This document shows, one piece after another, positions 15,559-25,480 of a DNA stretch of 64,000 nucleotides. The translations under genes and the position numbers were made by a program. Numbering within the stretch: position 1 is the first letter of the stretch; each line of letters opens with the position of its first letter. The notes beneath the pieces are model-generated. The model had not been told where the DNA came from, ran no database searches, and saw nothing but the letters and a program-made list of their open reading frames with translations. This DNA comes from Nostoc sp. UHCC 0302 (GTDB lineage Bacteria; Cyanobacteriota; Cyanobacteriia; Cyanobacteriales; Nostocaceae), in the NCBI RefSeq assembly GCF_038096175.1, contig NZ_CP151099.1:4000501-4064500 (forward strand), written 5' to 3'.

Positions 15559-17205
15559 CTAAGAATTTGTTGCCCATTTTATCAGTGCTTGGGTTAATCC
15601 ATCTAAAGTATATTCTTCAGCTTCTATATCCACGCGTCCTAATAAGGAATGACAAGTTTTGGAGGTTTGGGGGCCGATAGAGGCTATGCAAACTCCTTGT
15701 AATAACTGATGTGCATCAGGGTTATTCGAGAATATATTTGCTGTGAGTTGACAGAAAAATTGCACAGTTTTAGAACTGGCAAAGGTGATTACATCCACTG
15801 CACGATTTTGCAGCGCTAACTCTGCGGCAGGTGGGATACTACTTGGACAGCAGGATTGATATGCGGCAACTTCAATTACCTCTGCACCTTTGGCGGTTAA
15901 TTCCTTAACTAAAACTTCTCGTCCGCCACTTTCCACTCTAGGAAATAATACCTTTTTACCTAGTAGTTGTTCGGGAAAGTGTTCCACTAATGAATCAGCG
16001 ACAAAGTTGGGGGGAATAAAATCTGGTTGGATGCAGCGTTGTTTGAGGCTTTGGGCTGTTTTCTCCCCAACAACCGCAATTTTAACGCCTGTTAAAGCAC
16101 GTGCATCTTTACCTTGGGCATTGAGTCTATCAAAAAAGTATTCTATGCCATTAGTTGAAGTGAGAATTAGCCAGTTGAAGTCAGATAAATGCCCGATCGC
16201 ATTATCCAAAGCTTCCCAATTAGAAGGCGGGCCGATTTCTAAGGCTGGCATTTCAATGACATTAGCACCTGATGCAGTCAGGCGATCGCAAAATTGACTT
16301 GATTGTCCAACCGAACGTGTTACCAGGATGGTTTTGCCAGCGAGAGGAAGAGGGGAAGAGTGGGGGAGTGGGGGAGTGGGGGAGTGGGGGAGTGGGAAAG
16401 TGGGGGAGTGGGGGAGATTAGTTGACATAAGTTGGGGGCTAGGAGTTTTACCTGTAGTTGAATCCTCAGAGTTTATTCTCTCAGGTTGCAAGTACTTGCG
16501 TAGCCCGACAACTTCGCCAATCACAATTACGATTGGGGAAAGAGATACTCCAGCGGTTTGTTCTAAAATATTACCCAGTTGGGCTGTCCAAATTTGTTGA
16601 TAAAGAGTTCCAGCCCAGCGAATGATAGCAATGGGTGTTAAAGGCGATCGCCTATACCGCAATAATTGATGTATTATCTCTGGTAAATGTCGCCCTCCCA
16701 TCAAAATTACTAGTGTTTCTAAGCGTGAAAGTGCTTCCCAGTCTAAAGCATCTGGTTCGTGGGCTGTAAACACTGCAAAAGTGCGACTTAAAACTGGATC
16801 TGTCAGAGGAATTCCTGCAAGTAAAGGTGCTGCAAGGGCTGAAGAAATTCCTGGAACTACTTCAAAATCACAACCAGATGCTTTCAAAGCCTCAATCTCG
16901 GAAGTACAGCGCCCAAAAATAAATGGATCACCTGATTTAAGCCGTACAACTTGTTTTCCTTGCTGGCAGTACTTTACTAGTAAGCTGTTAATCTCAGCTT
17001 GGGGCGTGCTGGGTTTACCTCCACGTTTACCGACATCTAACTTGAGGCAATCTAGCGGTACGCAATGTAATAATTGGGTATCTACTAAGGCATCGTAAAC
17101 CAACACCTCAGCAATAGCTAAGAGATTACTAGCTTTTACTGTTAAATAGGCCACATCTCCAAGCCCTGCGCCTACGAGGTAAACTTTGCCCCTTGTTTGA
17201 GTCAT
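15559..17205 (-). CDS. cobA: Uroporphyrinogen-III C-methyltransferase fused to uroporphyrinogen-III synthase
   Basis: A 548-residue fusion at the branch point of heme, siroheme and cobalamin synthesis. Residues 1-240 are a SAM-dependent methyltransferase with GKVYLVGAGLGD, RLKSGDPFIFGR and VVPGISSALAAP. Residues about 293-548 are the synthase domain (HemD), which cyclises hydroxymethylbilane, with KTILVTRS and VITFASSKTVQFF. Between them lies a proline/serine-rich linker with three LPHSP-type repeats (about residues 260-290), encoded by a repeated gggggagtg sequence. The linker looks acquired and should be flexible. Such fusions occur in cyanobacteria and other bacteria. Confidence 0.94.
   Translation of the reverse strand: MTQTRGKVYLVGAGLGDVAYLTVKASNLLAIAEVLVYDALVDTQLLHCVPLDCLKLDVGKRGGKPSTPQAEINSLLVKYCQQGKQVVRLKSGDPFIFGRCTSEIEALKASGCDFEVVPGISSALAAPLLAGIPLTDPVLSRTFAVFTAHEPDALDWEALSRLETLVILMGGRHLPEIIHQLLRYRRSPLTPIAIIRWAGTLYQQIWTAQLGNILEQTAGVSLSPIVIVIGEVVGLRKYLQPERINSEDSTTGKTPSPQLMSTNLPHSPTFPLPHSPTPPLPHSSPLPLAGKTILVTRSVGQSSQFCDRLTASGANVIEMPALEIGPPSNWEALDNAIGHLSDFNWLILTSTNGIEYFFDRLNAQGKDARALTGVKIAVVGEKTAQSLKQRCIQPDFIPPNFVADSLVEHFPEQLLGKKVLFPRVESGGREVLVKELTAKGAEVIEVAAYQSCCPSSIPPAAELALQNRAVDVITFASSKTVQFFCQLTANIFSNNPDAHQLLQGVCIASIGPQTSKTCHSLLGRVDIEAEEYTLDGLTQALIKWATNS
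16342..16425. repeat. In-frame 'gtgggggag' tandem repeat in the cobA-hemD linker
   Basis: At least seven near-identical units of gtgggggag, encoding on the minus strand the proline-rich linker between the two enzyme domains. The unit matches repeats inside queA (51296-51390). Confidence 0.85.
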
Positions 17206-17313
17206 GGTTTAGATTTGTAGCCGAAAATATAAAACGATTCTCATATAGAACCCAGTCCCCATTACCCCTTATCCCCAAAGGGAGCCCCGAGTTCCCCAAT
17301 CCCCATTCCCTGT

Positions 17314-18546
17314 TTAATTTGTTTGATTACTAATTTTTTGGAATAGCCCATCAACTCGCTCAACCATCTCTTTGTTTCCTTGAGTTTGGAATAATTGTCT
17401 GGCTTTTTTGAGATTGGCGATCGCTTCTTCTGTTTGTTTTTCTCTGCCAAGTGTAATTCCCAAATTATAGTAAGCGAATGCATACTCAGGTGACAGACTA
17501 ATGGCTTTTTTGTAATGTGCGATCGCTTCTTGTGGTTTGCCTTGATCGTCAAGTGCATTTCCCAAACCTGTATAGGCTTCTGCGTGCTTTGGTTCAAGGC
17601 GAATGGCTTCTTTATACTCAGCTACTGTTTCTGTTAGCTTACCTTGAGCGTAGAACGCACTTGCTAAATTATAGTGAGCGTCTGCATATTTAGGATCGAA
17701 GCTAATGGCTTTTTGATACTGCACAACTGCATCTGCTATTTTGCCTTCAGCATACAGGACATTTCCTATAGCGTTATAACCTATGGGATTTTTTGGTTCA
17801 AGGCGAAGGGCTTCTTTATACTCGGCGACTGCTTCTACTGATTTACCTAGACTATACAGAGCGTTACCTAAATAATAATGAGCGCTGCCATAGTTAGGAT
17901 CAAGACTAATAGATTTTTTGTACAGGGCGATCGCTTCTTGTGGCTTGCCTTGATCGTAGAGTACATTTCCCAAACGGGTGTAAGTCGGTGCGTAATTGGG
18001 TTCGAGCCGTGTAACTTCTGTATATTCGGCAACTGCTTCTGTGAGCTTGCCTTGAGCGTACAGGGCGTTACCTAAATTATAGTGAGCTTTTATATACTTA
18101 TTATCGAGATTAATCGCTTTTTTATACTGGGCGATCGCTGGTTCTAACTGATTGAGCCTAGCCAAAGTCAAACCTAAATTAAAGTATCCTCCAGGATCTT
18201 TAGGATCTAGGCTAATAGCTTTTTTGTAAATGGCGATCGCTTCTTGTGGCTTGCCTTGATCGTCAAGAGTATTCCCCAAAGCAATATAAGCTTGTGAAAA
18301 GCTGGGTTCTATTTCCAGCGCTTTGCGAAAAGCTACCTCTGCTCCTTTTAAATCTCCTTGTTTGTAGAGATTTATTCCTTGCTCGAAGTTAGCAACTGCA
18401 TTTTTGTTCTCAGATACTCCCAACAGAGAGAAATCTTGGACTTTTGATAAGCCAAGGCTCACACTTCTACCAAAAGCAACATTAGCTGGTAGCAAACATA
18501 AGCTAATAATTGCTGTAGCCAGGATACTTTTTTCTATTTTTATCAT
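17314..18546 (-). CDS. Secreted or membrane-tethered TPR repeat protein
   Basis: A 410-residue protein with an N-terminal signal-like segment (ILATAIISLCLLPANVAF). Ten or so tetratricopeptide repeats follow, of the type 'A..NLGNALYAQGKLTEAVAEYKEAIRLDP'. The repeats are very alike (AIxxYKKAISLDPK recurs), indicating recent internal duplication. It should be an exported protein-binding scaffold. A paralogue with the same design lies at 52209-53363. No enzyme motif is present. Confidence 0.9.
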   Translation of the reverse strand: MIKIEKSILATAIISLCLLPANVAFGRSVSLGLSKVQDFSLLGVSENKNAVANFEQGINLYKQGDLKGAEVAFRKALEIEPSFSQAYIALGNTLDDQGKPQEAIAIYKKAISLDPKDPGGYFNLGLTLARLNQLEPAIAQYKKAINLDNKYIKAHYNLGNALYAQGKLTEAVAEYTEVTRLEPNYAPTYTRLGNVLYDQGKPQEAIALYKKSISLDPNYGSAHYYLGNALYSLGKSVEAVAEYKEALRLEPKNPIGYNAIGNVLYAEGKIADAVVQYQKAISFDPKYADAHYNLASAFYAQGKLTETVAEYKEAIRLEPKHAEAYTGLGNALDDQGKPQEAIAHYKKAISLSPEYAFAYYNLGITLGREKQTEEAIANLKKARQLFQTQGNKEMVERVDGLFQKISNQTN

Positions 18547-18884
18547 TTTACTCTATCTACTTGAGATTACAAGTTAGCGTAGTATAATTTTGTGTTTTTA
18601 CATAGTTGATTTCCTAATTAGATATTGTGATTACGGAAAAACAGTCAGCTATTACTTTGTGTATTGATTATTGAAATATTTTTATTAATTTTTTTAAACT
18701 TAAGTCTTTGATCGCGAGCATACTTTCTAGCAGCTTTTTAACTGTCGATAACTGATACTAAGTATCTATTTTGACCTATATAAGTAATTTAGAATATATC
18801 TGAGTGGATTTAGATTAATCGTACTCTTAATAAGACTTACCTACCTACCACCTTTTTTCTCACGAATTTATATTTTGGACAAGT
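18547..18884. other. Intergenic stretch, nothing recognised
   Basis: AT-rich spacer between the TPR gene and the end of the kinase gene. No gene or strong hairpin is seen. Confidence 0.6.
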
Positions 18885-21566
18885 CTATTTCATAACCTCG
18901 CTCAAGACTTTATTAATCGTATGTAATAATTCATAGAGAGTGTAGGGCTTTCTCAAAAATGTATTGACGCCAGCATTAACAGCTTCGACAACTTGGTTCT
19001 TCGCTCCTGTACCGCTAATGCCAATAATCTTGACTTGTGGGTTCATTTGTTGCAGGATGCGGCTGGCGGTTAACCCATCCATCGATGGCATAATCATATC
19101 CATCAACACCAAGCTGATTGTATCTTTGTGCTGAGCATACAATGAAATTGCTTCAATGCCATCACTAGCCGTCAAGATTTTGTAGTTGGAATCTTCTAGT
19201 GAAGTTTTAGTAATTTCTAAGATGGCAGTTTCATCATCTACAACTAAAATCAATTCTCCGTTGCCGTAGGGTAATTCCAAGTTCTCTGCTTGCTGCCTTG
19301 CCCTTTCTTGGACAGCTGGTAAGTACACCTGAAATTGAGTGCCTTTGCCTATCTCGCTCTCCACGTTAATAAAACCACTATGATTTTTGACAATGCCAAT
19401 CACAGTTGACAAACCTAATCCTGTGCCTTTGCCTGATTCTTTAGTTGTAAAAAATGGTTCAAAAATCCGCTCCAAAATATGTGGAGGGATGCCAAATCCA
19501 GTATCAGCAATAGTGATGACTACATACGGGCCTACCTGAGCATCAAGATTCATCCTGGCAAAGTTTTCATCAATAAATAAATTTTCCGCGCAAATAGACA
19601 AAGTACCACCCTTGGGCATAGCATCACGAGCGTTAACACACAAGTTCATTAACACTTGATGTATCTGAGTGGGATCTGCCAAAATAGCCCAAAGATTTTG
19701 CCTGGGTAAATTATTAATAATTTTGATAGATTTGGGAAATGTACTTTTAGTAATTTGGTCGATTTCCCACAATATATGTTCTATTTGCAAATAAACGCCC
19801 CTACCTTCAGAGCCACGGGCAAAGGTCAAAATTTGCTTGACTAAATCAGCTGCACGTAAAGAGTTATCTTCAAGAACGTTTAAGAGTTGCTGATATCGCT
19901 CATCAAGATTGGGAAGTTTCAGCGCCAACATTTGAGATGAAGCCATAATAGGCGTCAGAATGTTGTTGAGGTCGTGAGCAATGCCACTAGCTAACGTTCC
20001 GAGGCTCTCTAATCGCTGGGTACGGAGAAATTGGGCTTCTAATTGTTTTTTTTCTGTAATATCGGTATCAACGATGAGGATAGCTTTGGGTTGCTCTGCT
20101 TCATCACTCATAAGTGTCAAGCGACTAGCAACAGTAACTTGTTTACCTGATTTTGTCAGTTTAGCCAATTCACCCTGCCACAACCCACGCTTGACAACGA
20201 ATTCTTGTGCTTCTTTTAGTTGTAGTGAAATTTCTTGGCCAAAAAGCTTATTAGCATTGTTAGCGATCGCTTCTGCTGCTGAAAAGCCGTATAAGCGCTC
20301 TGCACCTTGATTCCAGAATAAGATTTGTTGCTCTAGATTACAGACAATAATTGCGTCTGTTGTGATATCAAGTAGAGCTGCTTGTTCGCGAATTTTCTGT
20401 TCTGCCCGCCTGTGTTCTATTGTTGTCGCTAACACATTCGCGATCGCCTGTAAAAAGTTAATATCATCTTGGGTGAATTCTCGGAGTTTAGTTGTGTGTG
20501 CGCCTAAAATACCAAAAGGTTGTTTCTCACCCTGAATAATCACACTAATGCCGCTGACTACTTTGTGGTCATGTAGCAACGGCGGCCCACTGAAGCGCGT
20601 TTCTTGACGGAGATCCCAAACAATTACTGGCTCACTAGAAAGTAGTGTATAGCCTGCTTGGGAGTCGCTGCCTGCACCTACTGACCCAACTCCTACCAGC
20701 CCCGGTTGCCAACCAACTCCTGCTCGCAACAGCAAGCTGTTCCCATCTGGAAATAGTTCTAAAACCTTGCTATATTCTACTTCCAGGCTTTGAGCAACCA
20801 GGACAACGGCTTTATTCATTAATGTGTACAAGTCTGCATCAGTCAGAGCCAATTGGCCTAGTTGGGCCACAGCTGCTTGTTGACGTATATGTGCTTTTAA
20901 ACGGGATTCTACCCGTTTGCGCTCCGCGAGTTCGGTTTGTACCTGTTGATACAGTTCAGATTGCTGAATTGCGATCGCTACTTGTGCTGCTAGTTGTTTA
21001 AGTAAATCGACTTCCCACGCTTCCCACTGCCGGGGTGCTGCACACTGGTTTGTAATTAGCAATCCCCACAACTTGTCTTTTTGTAAAATGGGGACTGCTA
21101 AGTTTGCCTTGACTTGAAACTGAGCGAGTAAATCGCTTTGGCATTCAGCCTCATCTGTTGTATGAATATCTGGTATAGAGGTCAAAAACTTTTGTCTACA
21201 TTCCCTAGTACAAGTTTCTGGAAAAAAAGTGTCTTGAGATTGGGCATTTAAAATGGAAATCCAACCTTCACCAACGGATTCCACTACCACAACCCCACCA
21301 TAATCTGGTTGAAACTGATAAATAAATACTCGATCAACTTCGAGTAACCGCCGTACTTCAGCCACAGCAGTGTTCAAAACATCTTTGAGGTTCAAACTCT
21401 GGCGGATGCGCTGAGCAATTGCCATCACCAATTTCTGCCGCTCGATTTCCTGTTGTAGTGCTGTCTGTGCCTGTTGGCGATCGTATATCTCTTGTTGCAA
21501 AAGCGCGTTGGCATGGGAAAGCTCAGCTGTGCGTTCCTCAATCCGTATTTCTAAATCCTCTTGCAC
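18885..21566 (-). CDS. Hybrid sensor histidine kinase (GAF-GAF-PAS-HisKA-HATPase-REC)
   Basis: An 893-residue soluble hybrid kinase. In order: coiled coil 1-45, GAF1 about 48-205, GAF2 about 230-395, PAS about 400-510, phosphoacceptor helix with His531 ([12 protein letters not shown]), ATPase domain with [18 protein letters not shown] and GTGLGLSTV, and a receiver with phosphoacceptor Asp823 in [16 protein letters not shown]1 closely follows cyanobacteriochrome-type GAF sequence ([22 protein letters not shown]). It keeps the cysteine at 142 but has glutamine instead of histidine at 143, so bilin binding is uncertain. The start is a GTG directly after an in-frame TAA, with AAGGAG 12 bases upstream. 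Confidence 0.92.
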   Translation of the reverse strand: MQEDLEIRIEERTAELSHANALLQQEIYDRQQAQTALQQEIERQKLVMAIAQRIRQSLNLKDVLNTAVAEVRRLLEVDRVFIYQFQPDYGGVVVVESVGEGWISILNAQSQDTFFPETCTRECRQKFLTSIPDIHTTDEAECQSDLLAQFQVKANLAVPILQKDKLWGLLITNQCAAPRQWEAWEVDLLKQLAAQVAIAIQQSELYQQVQTELAERKRVESRLKAHIRQQAAVAQLGQLALTDADLYTLMNKAVVLVAQSLEVEYSKVLELFPDGNSLLLRAGVGWQPGLVGVGSVGAGSDSQAGYTLLSSEPVIVWDLRQETRFSGPPLLHDHKVVSGISVIIQGEKQPFGILGAHTTKLREFTQDDINFLQAIANVLATTIEHRRAEQKIREQAALLDITTDAIIVCNLEQQILFWNQGAERLYGFSAAEAIANNANKLFGQEISLQLKEAQEFVVKRGLWQGELAKLTKSGKQVTVASRLTLMSDEAEQPKAILIVDTDITEKKQLEAQFLRTQRLESLGTLASGIAHDLNNILTPIMASSQMLALKLPNLDERYQQLLNVLEDNSLRAADLVKQILTFARGSEGRGVYLQIEHILWEIDQITKSTFPKSIKIINNLPRQNLWAILADPTQIHQVLMNLCVNARDAMPKGGTLSICAENLFIDENFARMNLDAQVGPYVVITIADTGFGIPPHILERIFEPFFTTKESGKGTGLGLSTVIGIVKNHSGFINVESEIGKGTQFQVYLPAVQERARQQAENLELPYGNGELILVVDDETAILEITKTSLEDSNYKILTASDGIEAISLYAQHKDTISLVLMDMIMPSMDGLTASRILQQMNPQVKIIGISGTGAKNQVVEAVNAGVNTFLRKPYTLYELLHTINKVLSEVMK

Positions 21567-22265
21567 TTAGTCTGGCATCTCCTTTTCTGCTGGGGCTACT
21601 CAATATCCTGCTACGATGGTTCGCTAGTTTTTCTTAATTTACCTGTCTACGTTGCTAACCAGTTGCTCTAATGCTGCAATCATATCTAAAGAGTATTTAT
21701 GAGTAAAATATTTTTGCAGTAAGGCTGGCAAGAGACTTCTCTCAAAAGGGGGAAAGGGGAAACCTATATTCCAAAGAATTAAACTAATAGGACATTATAT
21801 ATTAATCCGATTGAGCATAGCAGACTAAACGGTAGTCTTAGTTTTTGAATGGGAACTTATGTTACTCAAATCATAAGTTGACCACTTGATTTGCTGTGGA
21901 GCGATCGCTTGATATCTATTAGAAAAGTAAATTACTTTTCATAATATGTAATATTACTGAAAATAGGAACACAAAAACTTTCTCAAACTGTTATATAGTT
22001 GTGTTTTTCACTACTAAAACTTGACTCAACCAGGGAACCCTCTGAAGTTTAGTTGCCCACAAAAAGCAAGGAGCTAAAGTACTTCTTTGTCAATCCTTCG
22101 GGTGATGCTCCTAAAGTCGCTAACGCAGTCTCCTAATTTACCGACTGAGACGCTATCGCAGTTTTAAAAAAGCAAATATCAAGCAAATAACTATCTTTTG
22201 CTGGATTTATTGACCTTGAAAGTTTTAAAATAAATTCCGTAAATTCGGAGTTTTTAAAGCTAAAT
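21567..22265. other. Intergenic region with repeat debris and a possible gene remnant
   Basis: On the minus strand, 21639-21794 is open for about 51 codons and ends in a coding-like stretch (LQKYFTHKYSLDMIAALEQL). It lacks a start and is preceded by a stop, so it may be the tail of a lost gene. The 22085-22160 segment carries fragments of the 'gtcgctaacgcag' interspersed repeats. Nothing else is supported. Confidence 0.35.
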
Positions 22266-23750
22266 ATGAAACTTATCTGGAATGGGTACGGTATAGCTTT
22301 ACAGGTGTTAGCAATAGTAACTTTAGCTACCCCAGCACTTGCAGAAATCGTTAATATTAACCTGTTGCAACTTAATGATATCTACGAAATTACACCTGTC
22401 GAGGGGGGAACTCGCGGCGGTTTGGCGCGAGTTGCGACGCTACGACAACAACTTTACAAGGCAAACCCTCGCACCTACACTTTCTTAGCTGGAGATGGTT
22501 TTAGTCCTTCAGCTTTAGGAACTGCGAAAATTAACGGTATACCCTTAGCAGGTCAGCAAATGATAGCTGTGATGAATGCTTTAGGGTTTGACTATGCGAC
22601 TTTTGGTAATCATGAATTTGACCTGCCGGAAAACCTATTTTATCAGCGATTGAAAGAATCACAGTTTCGCTGGTTTTCTGGTAATGTCTCGGATAGTAAG
22701 GGGCAACCTTTCAAAGGTGTCCCACGCTCAATAGTGTTTAATGTTAAAGGCGATCGCGGTGCTGTCGTCAGGGTAGGATTAATTGGTGTCACTCTTAATA
22801 GTAATCAGCCTCAGTACGTCAGTTACACCGACCCGATTGAAACAGCCAAACAGCAAGTTCAGGCATTAAAGGGTAAAGTTGATATTGTGGTTGCTGTTAC
22901 CCATCTGCCAATTGAAAGCGATCGCAAATTAGCCGAAACTGTACCGGAAATTGACATAATACTGGGTGGTCACGAGCATGAAAACATTCAGCAGTGGCGC
23001 GGTCGGGACTTTACACCAATTTTTAAAGCTGATGCCAATGCGCGTACAGTCTACGTCCATCAATTAAGTTACGATACTACAAAGCGCAGTCTCCAGATTA
23101 ACTCCCGCCTAGTGCCAATTACTGACAAAATTGCCGACGAGCCGAAAACTGCAAAGGTAGTCAAAGAATGGTTAGAACGCGGTTATCAAGCATTTCGTGC
23201 CAATGGATTTAAGCCAGAACAGCAAGTTGCGATCGTGCCAGATGCTCTAGATGGTTTAGAATCTAGTGTCCGCAACACATCCACAAAGCTGACAGAGTTG
23301 ATTGCTCAGGCAATGTTAAAGGAAGTGCAAGACGCGGATTTAGTCATATTTAATAGTGGTTCAATTCGGATTGATGATGTGATTCCGCCTGGCCCGGTTA
23401 CCCAGTACGATATGATTCGGGTACTGCCTTTTGGGGGTAAAGTTGTCGCCATAGAGATGAATGGCGAATTGTTAAAAAGGGTATTAGATAAAGGACAAGC
23501 TAATAAGGGTAGTGGTGGCTATTTGCAAACAGCTAAAGTTAGTCAACAAGCAAGTTCAGGGAATTGGTTGATTAACGGTCAAGTACTTGAACCAAAACGA
23601 ACTTACAAAGTGGCTATTAATGACTTTTTAATCACTGGCAAAGAACAAGGATTAAATTTTTTAAATCTTCAGCAACCAGGGATTAAACTGATTGCTGAAA
23701 AGCGGGATATTCGTTTTGCAGTAATTGACGAGTTACAGAGCCAAAAGTAG
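22266..23750 (+). CDS. Exported 5'-nucleotidase/2',3'-cyclic phosphodiesterase-like metallophosphatase
   Basis: A 494-residue UshA-type enzyme. Residues 1-26 are a signal peptide ending in PALA. The metallophosphatase domain shows LLQLNDIYE (Asp38; the usual second-ligand histidine is not in this motif), AGDGFSPS, GNHEFD at about 114-119 and GGHEHE further on. The C-terminal substrate domain includes FNSGSIRIDDV and GGYLQ. It should release phosphate from nucleotides in the periplasm. The stop codon TAG falls at the first bases of a palindromic interspersed repeat (23747-23806). Confidence 0.9.
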   Translation: MKLIWNGYGIALQVLAIVTLATPALAEIVNINLLQLNDIYEITPVEGGTRGGLARVATLRQQLYKANPRTYTFLAGDGFSPSALGTAKINGIPLAGQQMIAVMNALGFDYATFGNHEFDLPENLFYQRLKESQFRWFSGNVSDSKGQPFKGVPRSIVFNVKGDRGAVVRVGLIGVTLNSNQPQYVSYTDPIETAKQQVQALKGKVDIVVAVTHLPIESDRKLAETVPEIDIILGGHEHENIQQWRGRDFTPIFKADANARTVYVHQLSYDTTKRSLQINSRLVPITDKIADEPKTAKVVKEWLERGYQAFRANGFKPEQQVAIVPDALDGLESSVRNTSTKLTELIAQAMLKEVQDADLVIFNSGSIRIDDVIPPGPVTQYDMIRVLPFGGKVVAIEMNGELLKRVLDKGQANKGSGGYLQTAKVSQQASSGNWLINGQVLEPKRTYKVAINDFLITGKEQGLNFLNLQQPGIKLIAEKRDIRFAVIDELQSQK

Positions 23751-23806
23751 AGATGCGATTATACTCTTACGAAAAGCCGCACTCCCTGCGTCTACGCGTC
23801 TGTACA
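23747..23806 (-). repeat. Palindromic interspersed repeat (copy 1, reverse orientation)
   Basis: Ends are gtagagatgcgattat and tctacgcgtctgtac, enclosing a segment with ctcttacgaaaagccgc. It is the reverse complement of near-identical copies at 44067-44125 and 53597-53655. The nucleotidase stop codon lies within it. Confidence 0.85.
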
Positions 23807-23855
23807 AGAGCCAAGAGTTAGTAATTCTCCTCTGCCCCATGCCCAATATTTCTAA

Positions 23856-24914
23856 TCAATACTTTTGAGATATTCTCGGTTGGTTCATGTAGTTATAGAC
23901 TAGCCGGGAAACTTGACGGACAAATTCTCTTCCTCGCTCATCATCATGAGGTCTTCTAACAAAAATTCCTGCTAAGTAATGCTTTCCGTTAGGCATTTCA
24001 ATAATGCCTGCATCACCTACAAGAAACCCAATATCCCCAGTTTTGTGAGCAATAGTCCCACCTTTGCCAACACCAGCCGCTAGTAATTTTTTATTACGGC
24101 AATGACGCAAGATATCTAAAACTTGCGATTGACTCCTATCTGAAATTAACTTATGTTGATCAACTAATGCTGATAATCGTACTAAATCTGCGGCACTAGT
24201 AGTATTAGTACCTTTAAAATCTCCTAACATATTACGAATTACTGTGCTTTGCAATCCCCAACTGTGGAATCGCTGATTGAGCTTTGCCTTACCGCCTAAA
24301 CGGTCGATAATCATATTTGTAGCAGTATTATCACTAATAGTAATCATCTTGTTGATAGTGGCTAGCACGCTCAATTTGATTCCTGGTGATTTATACTGTA
24401 AATCTCCGGAACCGCTGGCAATTAAGCCGCGCCGCATCACCAGTTTTTCATCTAGCTTGATTCTGCCAGCGTCTACTTCTTCAAATAAGGCAACTAGAAT
24501 CGGATATTTAATAGTACTTGCTGCGGGAAATACCTTTTCGCCATTAATATCTAAATAGTTACCTGTTTCCAAATCTAAGAAAAACATCCCAGGTTTGAGA
24601 AAACTATAACGAGCCATTAATGCTTTAACTTGAGATTGTAATTCCGGTATTTCTTTCCCTAACGGCACAACACCAGCAAATAGAGAACTATCGTTTGTGT
24701 TAATAAAAATATCTGGTCGTTTAAGCTTGGGAACATAAATTTCTTGTGCTGCTCCTTGATTGTCTAATTGAGCCAGTCGCAGCTTAAAATTCGATGTTGA
24801 ATCTGCCTGATTGTAAGTAGGATTAAATTTTTGTAATTCTACTCTTGCTGCCTTAGCTGACGATGACAAGGCTAACATACTGATAAGGGAAAGTAATAAC
24901 CAACGTAATTTCAT
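23856..24914 (-). CDS. Class A beta-lactamase-fold serine hydrolase
   Basis: A 352-residue exported protein with signal peptide (LLLSLISMLALSSSAKA) and a long N-terminal extension. Active-site motifs are all visible: Ser133-x-x-Lys136 (STIK), Ser194-Asp195-Asn196 (SDN), and Lys291-Thr-Gly (HKTG). A clear E-x-x-L-N omega-loop motif, needed for rapid penicillin deacylation in true class A enzymes, is not seen between SDN and KTG. A peptidase or esterase role in the cell envelope is therefore as likely as beta-lactam hydrolysis. A 16-bp palindrome lies 57 bp upstream. Confidence 0.85.
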   Translation of the reverse strand: MKLRWLLLSLISMLALSSSAKAARVELQKFNPTYNQADSTSNFKLRLAQLDNQGAAQEIYVPKLKRPDIFINTNDSSLFAGVVPLGKEIPELQSQVKALMARYSFLKPGMFFLDLETGNYLDINGEKVFPAASTIKYPILVALFEEVDAGRIKLDEKLVMRRGLIASGSGDLQYKSPGIKLSVLATINKMITISDNTATNMIIDRLGGKAKLNQRFHSWGLQSTVIRNMLGDFKGTNTTSAADLVRLSALVDQHKLISDRSQSQVLDILRHCRNKKLLAAGVGKGGTIAHKTGDIGFLVGDAGIIEMPNGKHYLAGIFVRRPHDDERGREFVRQVSRLVYNYMNQPRISQKY

Positions 24915-24970
24915 CGTGTTCTTTTGAAGTAGAGTTAAATTTAGTTAGAAAGTTTTTCTCTGGTCTCCTA

Positions 24971-24986
24971 GTTTATCCGGATAAAC
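24971..24986. promoter_or_regulatory. 16-bp perfect palindrome, candidate operator
   Basis: GTTTATCCGGATAAAC, extended by CT/AG after one mismatch on each side. It lies 57 bp upstream of the beta-lactamase-fold gene start. The rest of 24915-25480 is AT-rich spacer without a supported gene. Confidence 0.4.
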
Positions 24987-25480
24987 CAGTCAAAATAATA
25001 AAGATGATTATATAAGCGTCAACCTGTTTATTTACTATGTATTTTTCCTGATAAATCAAGAAGCTGAGAATGTAACATAGTCATTTTCCAGGATAACAAT
25101 CAAGACACATATTCCAAAGCCTCATGCAACATTTACCTATAAACTGCAATTTTGGTAAAGACTGCTTAACTCTTGCCCGTATTTCTATCTCAATCTCAAC
25201 GTGTAATTTCTTGGTAAGTAGGTAGACAGGAATAAATTAAAGTTTATAATTTACGCTGACTTTTAAGATACCGCAAACTACGAGCCATAAAGTATCTTCA
25301 GTTTTGTTACCTCCACTTACTTAGCCAAAGCAACAGGGTAGCAGTTATTGTACTTCCAAGGAGAACTCGTCGACGCAAAACGAATTCTGATTAAAGTAGG
25401 TTACTTGATTTAAGAATGGTAAGATAGTCCCTATATTTCAAAAGATTAGGCAAAGTAATACGTGCTGCATCTCCGGTACT

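Noticed and set aside
24915-25480. Riboswitch or tRNA upstream of serC
   Set aside because: No conserved riboswitch core, cloverleaf or T-loop sequence was found.
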